From positions 1,612,001 through 1,676,000 of the forward strand of contig NZ_CP040812.1 in NCBI RefSeq assembly GCF_006159205.1: DNA of 64,000 bases, given 5' to 3'. Below are positions 1 through 8,178 of the stretch, piece by piece. The translations under genes and the position numbers were made by a program. How positions within the stretch are numbered: the stretch's first letter is position 1; every line of letters starts with the position of its first letter. Source of the stretch: Antarcticibacterium flavum. Its GTDB lineage: Bacteria > Bacteroidota > Bacteroidia > Flavobacteriales > Flavobacteriaceae. The notes below the pieces were generated by a model, which was given only the letters and a program-made list of their open reading frames with translations, was not told the origin of the DNA and ran no database searches.

Positions 1-1318
1 TCATTTCCCCAATGTTACCTGCACCCATCATCACCACAACCTTCGCCTGTGAATTGCGAATTTCTTTCTCAATATCACCCTCCGATATCAGCTTTTTATC
101 CTCATTTTCTATTTTGTCCAAAAGCCATTCAGAAGTCACTCCTTCTATGGGTTTTTCTCTTGCAGGATAAATATCCAGCAGCCTTACCTCATCAAACCTT
201 GAGAGACTTTCAGCAAAGTCATCGGCAAAATCCCTGGTCCTGGAAAACAGGTGGGGCTGGAAGATCGCCAGTACCTTTTTACGAGGGTGCATTTCCTTAA
301 CGGCCTGGTATACTGCAGCGATCTCTGTAGGGTGATGTGCGTAGTCATCTATAAGCACCAGCTCCTTTGTTTTGATCCTGTAGGAAAACCTCCGTTTTAC
401 TCCTTTAAAACTAAATAAAGCCCTGGCAAGCTCCGGGGATGGGGCCCCGTATTCCAATGCCATTGCCAGGGCCGTAACCGCATTCTGCAAATTGTGTTTG
501 CCGGGTAGATTGCACTGTAAATTATCTATAGTAATGGTGGGTGTACGCAAATCAAAATGATAGGTGCCATTGTCCACTTTTACGTTTATAGCTGAATATG
601 TTGCATCATCCTTCACTCCCACCGTTGTACCCGGCAGGTCCAGTCCATTTGCGATGAAAAGCTTTCCATTTTCAGGAACAAGGGCAGCAAAATCCCGGAA
701 GGATTCATTTAATTTTTCGGCATCACCATAGATGTCCAAATGATCTGCATCCATAGATGTTATCGCCGCGATGTTTGGCGAAAGCTTCAGGAAAGACCTG
801 TCAAACTCATCGGCCTCCACCACCATAACCTCATCTCCCTGCATAATGAGATTGGTGTTTATATCTTCACTTATTCCGCCTAGGAAAGCAGTTACCTTAG
901 CGCCAGACTTGCTCAACAAATGCCCCAGGATAGCTGTGGTAGTGGTCTTTCCATGGGTACCGGCCACTGCCAGGGTGAATTTATCTTTAGTGATCATCCC
1001 CAGCACCTCTGCGCGTTTCTTAATATTAAAACCTTTCTTTTTGAAATAATTATACTGCTTATGGTCGGCCGGCACTGCAGGAGTATATACCACCAGGGTA
1101 TTCTCCACATCCTTGAAAGCCTGCGGCACCTTTGCCACTTCATCCTCCAGGATAAGCTTTATACCTTCTTCCTCCAGGGAGGCTGTAAGATCTGTTGCTG
1201 TTTTATCATATCCTGCCACCTTCTTACCCTGCGCATTAAAATATCGTGCAAGGGCACTCATGCCTATCCCGCCAATGCCGAGAAAGTAAAAATTCTGTAT
1301 GTTATCTATCTTTTTCAA
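1..1318 (-). CDS. murC: UDP-N-acetylmuramate--L-alanine ligase MurC (3' end cut by window edge)
   Basis: Cytoplasmic Mur ligase that adds L-Ala to UDP-MurNAc. The reverse strand is open for 439 codons from 1318 to the window edge. Visible features are an N-terminal Rossmann start (FYFLGIGGIGMSALA), the P-loop AGTHGKTTTT near residue 115 and a C-terminal GAGNIGEM, close to the normal end of the protein, so only a few residues are missing. The start is an inferred TTG at 1318: no ATG lies in frame nearby, and AAGGAG sits 6 nt upstream, an unusually clear Shine-Dalgarno for this phylum. It is the last dcw gene visible, 60 bp after murG; ftsQ, ftsA and ftsZ would be expected beyond the edge. Confidence 0.93.
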   Translation of the reverse strand, partial: MKKIDNIQNFYFLGIGGIGMSALARYFNAQGKKVAGYDKTATDLTASLEEEGIKLILEDEVAKVPQAFKDVENTLVVYTPAVPADHKQYNYFKKKGFNIKKRAEVLGMITKDKFTLAVAGTHGKTTTTAILGHLLSKSGAKVTAFLGGISEDINTNLIMQGDEVMVVEADEFDRSFLKLSPNIAAITSMDADHLDIYGDAEKLNESFRDFAALVPENGKLFIANGLDLPGTTVGVKDDATYSAINVKVDNGTYHFDLRTPTITIDNLQCNLPGKHNLQNAVTALAMALEYGAPSPELARALFSFKGVKRRFSYRIKTKELVLIDDYAHHPTEIAAVYQAVKEMHPRKKVLAIFQPHLFSRTRDFADDFAESLSRFDEVRLLDIYPAREKPIEGVTSEWLLDKIENEDKKLISEGDIEKEIRNSQAKVVVMMGAGNIGEM

Positions 1319-1378
1319 AATTATCTCCTTCTTTTTATAAAGTAACCCCGGGTGTTGTGCCGAAATACCTCACGCTCA

Positions 1379-2470
1379 TCATACTTTGATGAATTTTTCT
1401 ATTTCATCTACAATAGCTGCGGTAGCCATAGGCCTCGCCAGCTTTTTAATATTTTCTGATAGTTCCTCCTGTACCTCCCTGTTCTCCAACATAAGTGTTA
1501 TGGTATCTTCAAATTCCCCCAGCAGGTCATCCTCCTTAATCATAAATGCCGCCTTTTTACTTACAATAGACATAGCATTTTTAAGCTGATGGTCCTCTGC
1601 CACATTGGGGGAGGGTATAAAAAGCACCGGCTTTCCTACTATACATAATTCTGAAACAGTACCCGCACCGGCACGCGAGATTATAACATCTGCCGCGGCA
1701 TACGCAAGGTCCATCCTGTTTAGAAAAGCATAGGTTTTGATAGTTTCTGTATCAAACTTTTTATAATCATCATAGTAAAGGGAACCTGTTTGCCATATTA
1801 CCTGCACTTCATTCCTTTCAAAATACGCAAGATTGGCTTCTATTAATTTATTGATCTTGCGGGCCCCCAGGCTTCCTCCAAGCACCAGCAATGTCTTTTT
1901 ACCCGATTTTGTTCCGTAAAACTCCCTGGCTTCTTCCCGCTTTTGATCAATATTCGTTATATCCTGTCGCACAGGATTACCGGTTACCCGAATCTTTTCA
2001 GCAGGGAAATACCTTTCCAGGTTTTCATAAGCCGTACAAATCACATTGGCTTCCTTACCCAGCATCCTGTTGGTAATACCTGGATAGGAATTTTGTTCCT
2101 GTATGAGCGTGGGGATCTTCTTATTATTTGCCATTTTAAGTAGGGGACCACTTGCGAACCCACCTGTTCCAATCACCACATGAGGTTTGAAATATCCCAG
2201 GATCTGGTTTGCCTTTACAAGGCTGCTCACCAGTTTCAAAGGGAAAGCCAGATTTCTAAGGGAGAATTTCCTGTCTATACCACTTATCCATAGGCCTTCG
2301 ATAGGGTAACCTGCTTCTGGCACTTTAGTCATTTCCATTCTATCCTTTGCACCCACAAAAAGAATATCTGCCAGGGGATATCTGCTCTTGATCTCATCGG
2401 CAATAGAAATTGCGGGATAAATATGACCCCCGGTGCCTCCTCCTGATATTATTACGTTTAGTTCCTTCAT
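1379..2470 (-). CDS. murG: MurG, lipid II synthase (GlcNAc transferase)
   Basis: Peripheral membrane glycosyltransferase (GT28) that transfers GlcNAc from UDP-GlcNAc to lipid I to make lipid II. The 363-residue length is normal. The N-terminal loop [11 protein letters not shown] (about residues 10-20) binds the lipid/diphosphate side, and [11 protein letters not shown] (about 260-270) is the donor-nucleotide signature. Its ATG overlaps the ftsW stop by 4 bp (ATGA at 2467-2470), indicating translational coupling with the lipid II polymerase. It precedes murC in the dcw operon. Confidence 0.96.
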   Translation of the reverse strand: MKELNVIISGGGTGGHIYPAISIADEIKSRYPLADILFVGAKDRMEMTKVPEAGYPIEGLWISGIDRKFSLRNLAFPLKLVSSLVKANQILGYFKPHVVIGTGGFASGPLLKMANNKKIPTLIQEQNSYPGITNRMLGKEANVICTAYENLERYFPAEKIRVTGNPVRQDITNIDQKREEAREFYGTKSGKKTLLVLGGSLGARKINKLIEANLAYFERNEVQVIWQTGSLYYDDYKKFDTETIKTYAFLNRMDLAYAAADVIISRAGAGTVSELCIVGKPVLFIPSPNVAEDHQLKNAMSIVSKKAAFMIKEDDLLGEFEDTITLMLENREVQEELSENIKKLARPMATAAIVDEIEKFIKV

Positions 2471-3669
2471 ATGGCTTCACTTAAAATATCCAACGGATTC
2501 TCCTCCTCGTGTTCCCTGGCTTCCGATTCTTTAATTTCTTCTCTCTTTGCGCTTACACTAAGAACAATTCCCAGGGCCAGGCAGGTCATCCAGATGGATG
2601 TTCCCCCGCTGCTTATAAGCGGAAGGGTTTGGCCGGTCACGGGAAATAATTCCACCGCTACAGCCATATTCACCAGGGCCTGGAACACTATGGGCAATCC
2701 AACCCCCATCACTACCAGCTTTCCAAAAATAGTGTCGGCCTTTGTAGCTACAATAACTATTCTAAACAACAACATTAAATACGCCAACATCACACCAAAA
2801 CCTCCAATAAGTCCCATTTCCTCCACAATGATGGCATAAATAAAATCTGATGACGACTGTGGCAGGAAATTACGCTGCACACTTTTTCCAATTCCGGCGC
2901 CGGCTACCCCACCACGTGCGATGGCGATCTTTGCCTTCTCGATCTGGTAATCGGCCTCAGTATCTTCCCCGTTAGAGAAGTTTTCTATCCTGCTAGTCCA
3001 TGTATCTACCCTGTTGGGCATTAATCCCGGGAATGCCTTGGCTACAAGTATAAAAAAGGTTAGAGCAATCAATCCCGCTCCCATAACGATCCCAATGTAT
3101 CTTAGCGGATATCCTCCCAAAAACACCAGCACAATAACCATCGTAAAAATGATCGCGGTGGTAGAGAAGTTTGCGGGAAGGATGAGGGCAAGCACAACAA
3201 ATACCGGCATCCATAATGGCAAAATTGTTTCTTTAAAGGTCACTTCCTTATCGGCTATCCTGGTTAGGTATCGAGCTACATAAATGAGCAGCACTACAGC
3301 GGCCAGCGTGGAAGACTGGAAGGTCACTCCCACGACCGGGATCTGTATCCAGCGGCTTGCATACGAGCCGTCGATTGTGGTTCCCTGTGCGATTGTATAG
3401 ATTAACAATACCACCACAATGGGCAGCATTAAGATCGAAAGGCCTTTGAAATAGTGATAAGGGATCCTGTGAATAGCATATAACAAACAGAAGCCCAGCA
3501 ACAGGTGAAAGAAATGCACCACCAAATAATTAAAAGTACTACCATCCCCGTATAAATATGCGATATTACTACTGGAGCTGTACACCGGTAAAAATGAGAA
3601 CAGGGCCAGCAATCCGGCTGTCGCCCAGATCACTTTATCTCCCTTTAAATTTGAAAAAACGCTGCTCAT
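2467..3669 (-). CDS. ftsW: FtsW, SEDS-family division glycosyltransferase
   Basis: Polytopic membrane protein of the SEDS family (400 aa) that polymerises lipid II at the septum with its partner FtsI, encoded upstream in the same operon. The sequence is strongly hydrophobic with about ten membrane segments. Conserved SEDS stretches include [11 protein letters not shown], the loop around [15 protein letters not shown] and the near-C-terminal [11 protein letters not shown] 244-bp gap full of 7-bp repeats separates its ATG from the murD stop, whereas its stop overlaps murG. A charged cytoplasmic tail ([14 protein letters not shown]) ends the protein. Confidence 0.95.
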   Translation of the reverse strand: MSSVFSNLKGDKVIWATAGLLALFSFLPVYSSSSNIAYLYGDGSTFNYLVVHFFHLLLGFCLLYAIHRIPYHYFKGLSILMLPIVVVLLIYTIAQGTTIDGSYASRWIQIPVVGVTFQSSTLAAVVLLIYVARYLTRIADKEVTFKETILPLWMPVFVVLALILPANFSTTAIIFTMVIVLVFLGGYPLRYIGIVMGAGLIALTFFILVAKAFPGLMPNRVDTWTSRIENFSNGEDTEADYQIEKAKIAIARGGVAGAGIGKSVQRNFLPQSSSDFIYAIIVEEMGLIGGFGVMLAYLMLLFRIVIVATKADTIFGKLVVMGVGLPIVFQALVNMAVAVELFPVTGQTLPLISSGGTSIWMTCLALGIVLSVSAKREEIKESEAREHEEENPLDILSEAI

Positions 3670-3676
3670 TCCTGGT

Positions 3677-3867
3677 TGGTGTTTGTTGTTTGGTGTTTGG
3701 TGTTTGGTGTTTGGTGTTATTTTGTCCTGTTTCTCTGTTCTTGGTTCTTGGTTCTTGGTTCTTGGTTCTTGGTTCTTGGTTCTTGGTTCTTGGTTCTTGG
3801 TTCTTGGTTCTTGGTTCTTGGTTCTTGGTTCTTGGTTCCGGAAGACGCAGCGTGCTGCGTCTCTACA
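3677..3867. repeat. Compound heptamer repeat element A (murD-ftsW gap)
   Basis: Three modules lie in order on the + strand: six TGGTGTT units (3677-3718, the second being TGTTGTT); a short linker starting ATTTTGT; fourteen perfect TTCTTGG units (3738-3835, 98 bp); and a module beginning GAAGACGCAGC (3841-3867) that contains a 20-bp palindrome with 9-bp arms at 3843-3862. In the murD-ftsW mRNA the arrays would form an A/C-rich, probably unstructured stretch just upstream of the ftsW start. Element B upstream of murD has the same layout. Function is unknown. Confidence 0.9.
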
Positions 3868-3883
3868 TTAAATTTATCAATTC

Positions 3884-3911
3884 ATAACTCATAACTCTTA
3901 ACTCTTAACTT
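3884..3911. repeat. Short heptamer array (ATAACTC/TTAACTC)
   Basis: Four consecutive 7-bp units, ATAACTC, ATAACTC, TTAACTC and TTAACTT, lie between element A and the murD stop codon. This is a fourth 7-bp unit sequence in the same gap family and ends 2 bp from murD. There is no sign that it is coding. Confidence 0.8.
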
Positions 3912-3913
3912 CT

Positions 3914-5257
3914 TTAGAGGTTCCTCACCGCATCCTTAAACTGCCTCCCCCTGTCCTCGTAATTCTCGAACAGGTCAAAACTTGCGCAGGCCGGGGATAG
4001 CAAAACGGCATTACCTTTATCGGCTATTTTATAGGCCATTTGCACAGCCTCTGCCATAGACTGGGTCTCACTCATCAATTCCACACAATTACCAAACGCC
4101 TCAAATATCTTTGAGTTGTCCACTCCAAGACAAATAATCGCCTTTACTTTTTCATTAACCAGCGGCAGCAATTCGGCATAATTATTTCCTTTATCCACCC
4201 CCCCAACTATCCACACAGTCTCTGTGTCCATGCTGTCCAGTGCGTAATAAGTGGCGTTGATATTCGTTGCCTTGGAATCATTGATATAAAGTACATTATT
4301 GATCTTAAGCACTTTCTCCAGGCGATGTTCAACTCCCTGGAAGCTCTCCATACTGGCACGTATGGTCTCTTTTCTTATTCTTAATAACTGGGCTATGGTT
4401 GAGGCAGCCATCGCATTTTTGGTGTTGTGTTGACCTTCAAGTGCTAGAGACGATTTAGGCATAATAAATTGGGTGTTTTGTGTAGTTATTTTAATGTTGT
4501 TATCTTCTAAATAGGCGCCATTTTCAAGTTTTTGGCTTACAGAGAATGGCAACTCCTTAGCCTTTACAGGATGATCTTTAAGCCAGGATTTGATAAGCTC
4601 ATCATCACTGTCATATATAAAGAAATCCTCTTCTGTTTGATTCTTTGTTATTCTGAATTTTGAGGCTACATATTCCTCAAGGTTATAGTTGTACCTGTCC
4701 AGATGGTCTGGAGTAATATTGACAATAGCTGAAATATGCGGCCTGAAACTCTCAATCCCGTCCAGCTGAAAACTGCTAAGTTCCAGAACATAATAATCAA
4801 CGTTTGTCTCTGCTACCTGCAGGGCAAAACTATCACCTACATTCCCCGCCATACCAACATTCAAACCTGCATTTTTAAGGATATGGTACGTCCATTTTGT
4901 GGTAGTGGTCTTGCCGTTGCTACCTGTAATACCAATGATGGTAGCATCTGTATATTTACCTGCAAATTCTATCTCTGAGATCACAGGAATATTCTTTTCT
5001 TTCAACTTCACCACCAATGGAGCAGTATCTGGTATACCGGGGCTTTTCATCACCACATCTGCGGAAAGTATCCTTTCTTCTGAATGTATCTCCTCTTCCC
5101 ACTCTACTCCTATTTCTCCGAGCTTATTCTTGTATTTCTCCTTAATCCTTCCACGATCTGAAACAAAAACCTCGAACCCCTGCTTCAACGCCAAAACAGC
5201 CGTCCCCACCCCGCTTTCGCCGGCTCCAAGAATTGCTATTTTTTGTTTTGTTGTCAT
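3914..5257 (-). CDS. murD: UDP-N-acetylmuramoyl-L-alanine--D-glutamate ligase MurD
   Basis: Cytoplasmic Mur ligase adding D-Glu to UDP-MurNAc-L-Ala. It has 447 residues, the normal length. The N-terminal Rossmann motif is IAILGAGESGVG, the ATP loop TGSNGKTTTT spans residues 111-120, and the conserved C-terminal LSPACASFDLFENYEDRG follows. It sits between mraY and ftsW, but unlike the tightly packed upstream genes it has heptamer repeat elements on both sides (elements B and A), so its translation is unlikely to be coupled to either neighbour. Confidence 0.96.
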   Translation of the reverse strand: MTTKQKIAILGAGESGVGTAVLALKQGFEVFVSDRGRIKEKYKNKLGEIGVEWEEEIHSEERILSADVVMKSPGIPDTAPLVVKLKEKNIPVISEIEFAGKYTDATIIGITGSNGKTTTTKWTYHILKNAGLNVGMAGNVGDSFALQVAETNVDYYVLELSSFQLDGIESFRPHISAIVNITPDHLDRYNYNLEEYVASKFRITKNQTEEDFFIYDSDDELIKSWLKDHPVKAKELPFSVSQKLENGAYLEDNNIKITTQNTQFIMPKSSLALEGQHNTKNAMAASTIAQLLRIRKETIRASMESFQGVEHRLEKVLKINNVLYINDSKATNINATYYALDSMDTETVWIVGGVDKGNNYAELLPLVNEKVKAIICLGVDNSKIFEAFGNCVELMSETQSMAEAVQMAYKIADKGNAVLLSPACASFDLFENYEDRGRQFKDAVRNL

Positions 5258-5261
5258 TGTG

Positions 5262-5439
5262 TTGTGTTTGGTGTTTGGTGTTTGGTGTTTGGTGTTATTT
5301 TGTTCTTTGTTCTTGTCTCTTGTCTCTTGTCTCTTGTCTCTTGTCTCTTGTCTCTTGTCTCTTGTCTCTTGTCTCTTGTCTCTTGTCTCTTGTCTCTTGT
5401 CTCTTGTCTCTTGAAGACGCAGCGTGCTGCGTCTCTACA
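5262..5439. repeat. Compound heptamer repeat element B (mraY-murD gap)
   Basis: Same architecture as element A: TGGTGTT-type units (5262-5296, the first degenerate), a linker starting ATTTTGT, fourteen perfect TCTTGTC units (5311-5408, 98 bp), then the GAAGACGCAGC module with the same 20-bp palindrome (5413-5439). The flanking modules match element A but the main heptamer differs, while the copy number (14) and total length are identical. The element ends 4 bp short of the mraY stop codon. Element B also begins 5 bp beyond the murD ATG. Confidence 0.9.
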
Positions 5440-5442
5440 GGA

Positions 5443-6684
5443 TTACCTAACCTTCAACGTTACTACTGTTACGATGGCCAGGAAAATTCCAACGATCCAG
5501 AATCTTACAACTATCTTGCTTTCGTGTAATCCTAATTTTTGATAATGATGATGCAGCGGGGACATTAAAAATATCCTTCTGCCTTCTCCGTATTTTCTTT
5601 TGGTGATCTTGAACCAGGTTACCTGCAGCACTACCGATAGATTTTCCACAAGGAAGATTCCGCAGAGAATAGGGATCAGCAATTCTTTTCTTGTTGCTAT
5701 GGCCAGCACCGCGATTATCCCTCCAATGGTAAGGCTTCCTGTGTCTCCCATAAAAACCTGGGCAGGAAAAGTGTTATACCATAGGAACCCCACTAATGCC
5801 CCTGCTAAGGCGGTGATATATATGGTCATTTCCCCCGAACTGGGGATGTACATAATGTTGAGATAATCTGAAAAGATGATGTTACCCGATACCCATGCAA
5901 AGATCCCCAGGGTGAGCACGATGATTGCCGAGGAACCTGCGGCGAGACCGTCAATTCCATCTGTAAGGTTTGCGCCATTCGATACGGCTGTCACAATAAA
6001 GATTACTATGGGAATGAAAATAAGCCAGGCGTAACTTACCAGGTTTGGATTTATCCAGGTGATAAGGCTGGCATAATCAAATTCATTATTTTTTACAAAA
6101 GGAATAGTCGTGGTGGTACTCTTGGTGCCGGGGCCTGCTGCACTGGAGGCCTCCTGGGCCTGTTCCACGAATTGGGTATTCCTTATTGCCGGCACATTTG
6201 TTTCTTCCTTCACAGTGATCCCGGGATGGAAATACATAGTAGCACCTACAATAAGCCCAAGGCCTACCTGGCCTATTACCTTAAATTTTCCGCTAAGGCC
6301 TTCTTTATCTTTCTTAAAGGTTTTTATGTAATCATCTATAAACCCAATAGTCCCCATCCATAGGGTGGTCACAATAAGCAGGATCACATAAATATTGTCC
6401 AGTCTTGCAAAAAGCAGCACCGGGATAAGGGTAGCGATGATAATTATCAACCCACCCATGGTAGGGGTTCCTGCCTTTTCACTCTGACCTTTCAAACCAA
6501 GGTCACGCACGCTTTCTCCTACTTGTTTCCTTAGCAGGTAATTAATGATCTTTTTACCGTAAATAGTAGAGATTCCCAAGGAGAAGATAATAGCCATGGC
6601 AGAGCGGAATGAAATAAATTCAAACAGCCCCGTGCCGGGGATATCATAGTTCTCATCCAGGAATTTGAATAAATAGTATAACAT
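5443..6684 (-). CDS. mraY: MraY, phospho-MurNAc-pentapeptide transferase
   Basis: Integral membrane enzyme that makes lipid I from UDP-MurNAc-pentapeptide and undecaprenyl phosphate. It is 413 aa, longer than the roughly 360 aa E. coli enzyme; the extra length includes a polar, Thr/Ser-rich insert at about residues 165-205 between membrane segments. Family motifs include GTPTMGG, the acidic [26 protein letters not shown] and the His-rich loop [12 protein letters not shown] near the C-terminus. It lies between murE and murD. murF is not present in this cluster. Confidence 0.96.
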   Translation of the reverse strand: MLYYLFKFLDENYDIPGTGLFEFISFRSAMAIIFSLGISTIYGKKIINYLLRKQVGESVRDLGLKGQSEKAGTPTMGGLIIIIATLIPVLLFARLDNIYVILLIVTTLWMGTIGFIDDYIKTFKKDKEGLSGKFKVIGQVGLGLIVGATMYFHPGITVKEETNVPAIRNTQFVEQAQEASSAAGPGTKSTTTTIPFVKNNEFDYASLITWINPNLVSYAWLIFIPIVIFIVTAVSNGANLTDGIDGLAAGSSAIIVLTLGIFAWVSGNIIFSDYLNIMYIPSSGEMTIYITALAGALVGFLWYNTFPAQVFMGDTGSLTIGGIIAVLAIATRKELLIPILCGIFLVENLSVVLQVTWFKITKRKYGEGRRIFLMSPLHHHYQKLGLHESKIVVRFWIVGIFLAIVTVVTLKVR

Positions 6685-6714
6685 ATCTTCTTTACGGCAC
6701 CCCTGCAGGGATGG

Positions 6715-8178
6715 TTATTTTTCCAACTGAGTTAAAAATTCACTTACGATCTTGAAATCATCAAAATCTGTTCGCTTACCATTTATTTCCTGGTAAGTCT
6801 CATGGCCTTTTCCGGCAATAAGGATTATATCATTGGGCTGTGCCATCTGGCAGGCGGTTTTGATCGCCTGTTTCCTGTTCACAACAGCCATTGTCTTTTT
6901 AAAATTTTGCGGCTCTACCCCCTGTTCCATCTCTTCCAGGATTTTCTCAGGATCCTCTGTCCTGGGATTATCACTGGTGAAGATCACTTTTGTACTTAAA
7001 GCTGAGGCTATATGACCCATAACCGGCCTTTTGGTCTTATCCCTGTCTCCCCCACAGCCTACAACTGTGATCAATTCCTCATTTTTGGTCCTTATGGAGT
7101 TAATGGTTTCCAGTACATTCTTTAAAGCATCTGGGGTGTGGGCATAATCCACTATAGCCGTCACCTTCTTTGGAGTGACCACATATTGGAACCGGCCGCT
7201 TACAGATTCCAATTCACTTATGATGCGCAAATTTTCCTGAACATCAAGCCCTAACAACTCTCCCGTTGCGTAGATCGCCAGGATATTATAGGCATTGAAA
7301 TTTCCAATAAGTTTAGACCAAACCTCATGTCCATTAAGCTTTAACAACAAGCCGCTAAACTGGTTTTCCAGGATTTGCGCGTTATAATCTGCATAGGATT
7401 TTAAAGCGTAGGTATATTTCTTTGCTTTGGTATTTTGCATCATCACCTGTCCGTTCTTATCATCAACATTTACAAGGGCAAAAGCCGATGATGGCAGCTC
7501 ATCAAAAAGCACCTTCTTGACATCCCGGTATTCAGCAAAGTCTTTATGGTAATCAAGATGGTCGTGAGAAAGGTTTGTAAAGATGGCGCCCGCAAATTGC
7601 AATGCAGCCGTACGTTTTTGAGCGATCCCGTGAGAGCTCACCTCCATAAAGCAGAACTCTACCCCTTCCAGGTTCATCTTATGCAAATAAGAATTGATGG
7701 TAAGAGAGTCTGGGGTGGTATGGGTTGCAGGGTATTCCTGCTCTGCTACCATAACTTTTACTGTTGACAAAAGCCCCACTTTGAAACCTGCTTTTGTAAA
7801 GAGGTTATACAACAGGGTGGCGATAGTGGTTTTACCATTGGTACCGGTAACCCCCACAAGTTTTAGATTTGCTGAAGGATTGTCATAAAAATTTGCAGCC
7901 ATGTAAGCCAGGGCAGTCTGGGAATTTGCAACCTGCACATAGGTTACCCCATTTACGATATTTGAAGGCAATTCTTCACATATCACAGCCAGGGCACCAT
8001 TTTTAACCGCAGTGGTGATATACTGGTGGCCATCGACCACGGTACCTCTCACCGCTACAAAAACATCATTCAACTGCACCCTGCGGGAATCAAAGTGAAT
8101 TTCATTAACTATCACTGCCGTGCTTCCCGCCACGGCTTCCATTGGTACTTTATATAATATGTCCTTTAAACTTTTCAA
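6715..8178 (-). CDS. murE: MurE, UDP-MurNAc-tripeptide synthetase (mDAP-adding)
   Basis: Cytoplasmic ligase adding the third stem-peptide residue. It has 487 aa with the ATP loop TGTNGKTT at residues 111-118, HTTPDS near 153, and DNPR at 403-406. The DNPR motif is known to mark meso-diaminopimelate rather than lysine specificity, so the cell wall is inferred to be of the mDAP type. Its start overlaps the ftsI stop by 4 bp, indicating coupling with the division transpeptidase. Confidence 0.96.
   Translation of the reverse strand: MKSLKDILYKVPMEAVAGSTAVIVNEIHFDSRRVQLNDVFVAVRGTVVDGHQYITTAVKNGALAVICEELPSNIVNGVTYVQVANSQTALAYMAANFYDNPSANLKLVGVTGTNGKTTIATLLYNLFTKAGFKVGLLSTVKVMVAEQEYPATHTTPDSLTINSYLHKMNLEGVEFCFMEVSSHGIAQKRTAALQFAGAIFTNLSHDHLDYHKDFAEYRDVKKVLFDELPSSAFALVNVDDKNGQVMMQNTKAKKYTYALKSYADYNAQILENQFSGLLLKLNGHEVWSKLIGNFNAYNILAIYATGELLGLDVQENLRIISELESVSGRFQYVVTPKKVTAIVDYAHTPDALKNVLETINSIRTKNEELITVVGCGGDRDKTKRPVMGHIASALSTKVIFTSDNPRTEDPEKILEEMEQGVEPQNFKKTMAVVNRKQAIKTACQMAQPNDIILIAGKGHETYQEINGKRTDFDDFKIVSEFLTQLEK

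Noticed and set aside
1891..2143. Open frames antisense to murG
   Set aside because: Shadow frames of a well-supported gene without independent signals.
3558..3894. Open frames on the + strand translating to repeated SWFLVLG peptides
   Set aside because: They are the 7-bp TTCTTGG array read in three frames, opposite to the dcw operon, with no start context; 21 bp (three units) gives a repeating 7-residue peptide in any frame.
3738..5408. CRISPR-like arrays
   Set aside because: The repeats are 7 bp, directly abutting and without spacers, and no cas genes are present.
4899..5542. Open frames with repeated SLVSCLL peptides around the TCTTGTC array
   Set aside because: Translation of the tandem heptamer plus antisense of murD; no promoter or start signal.
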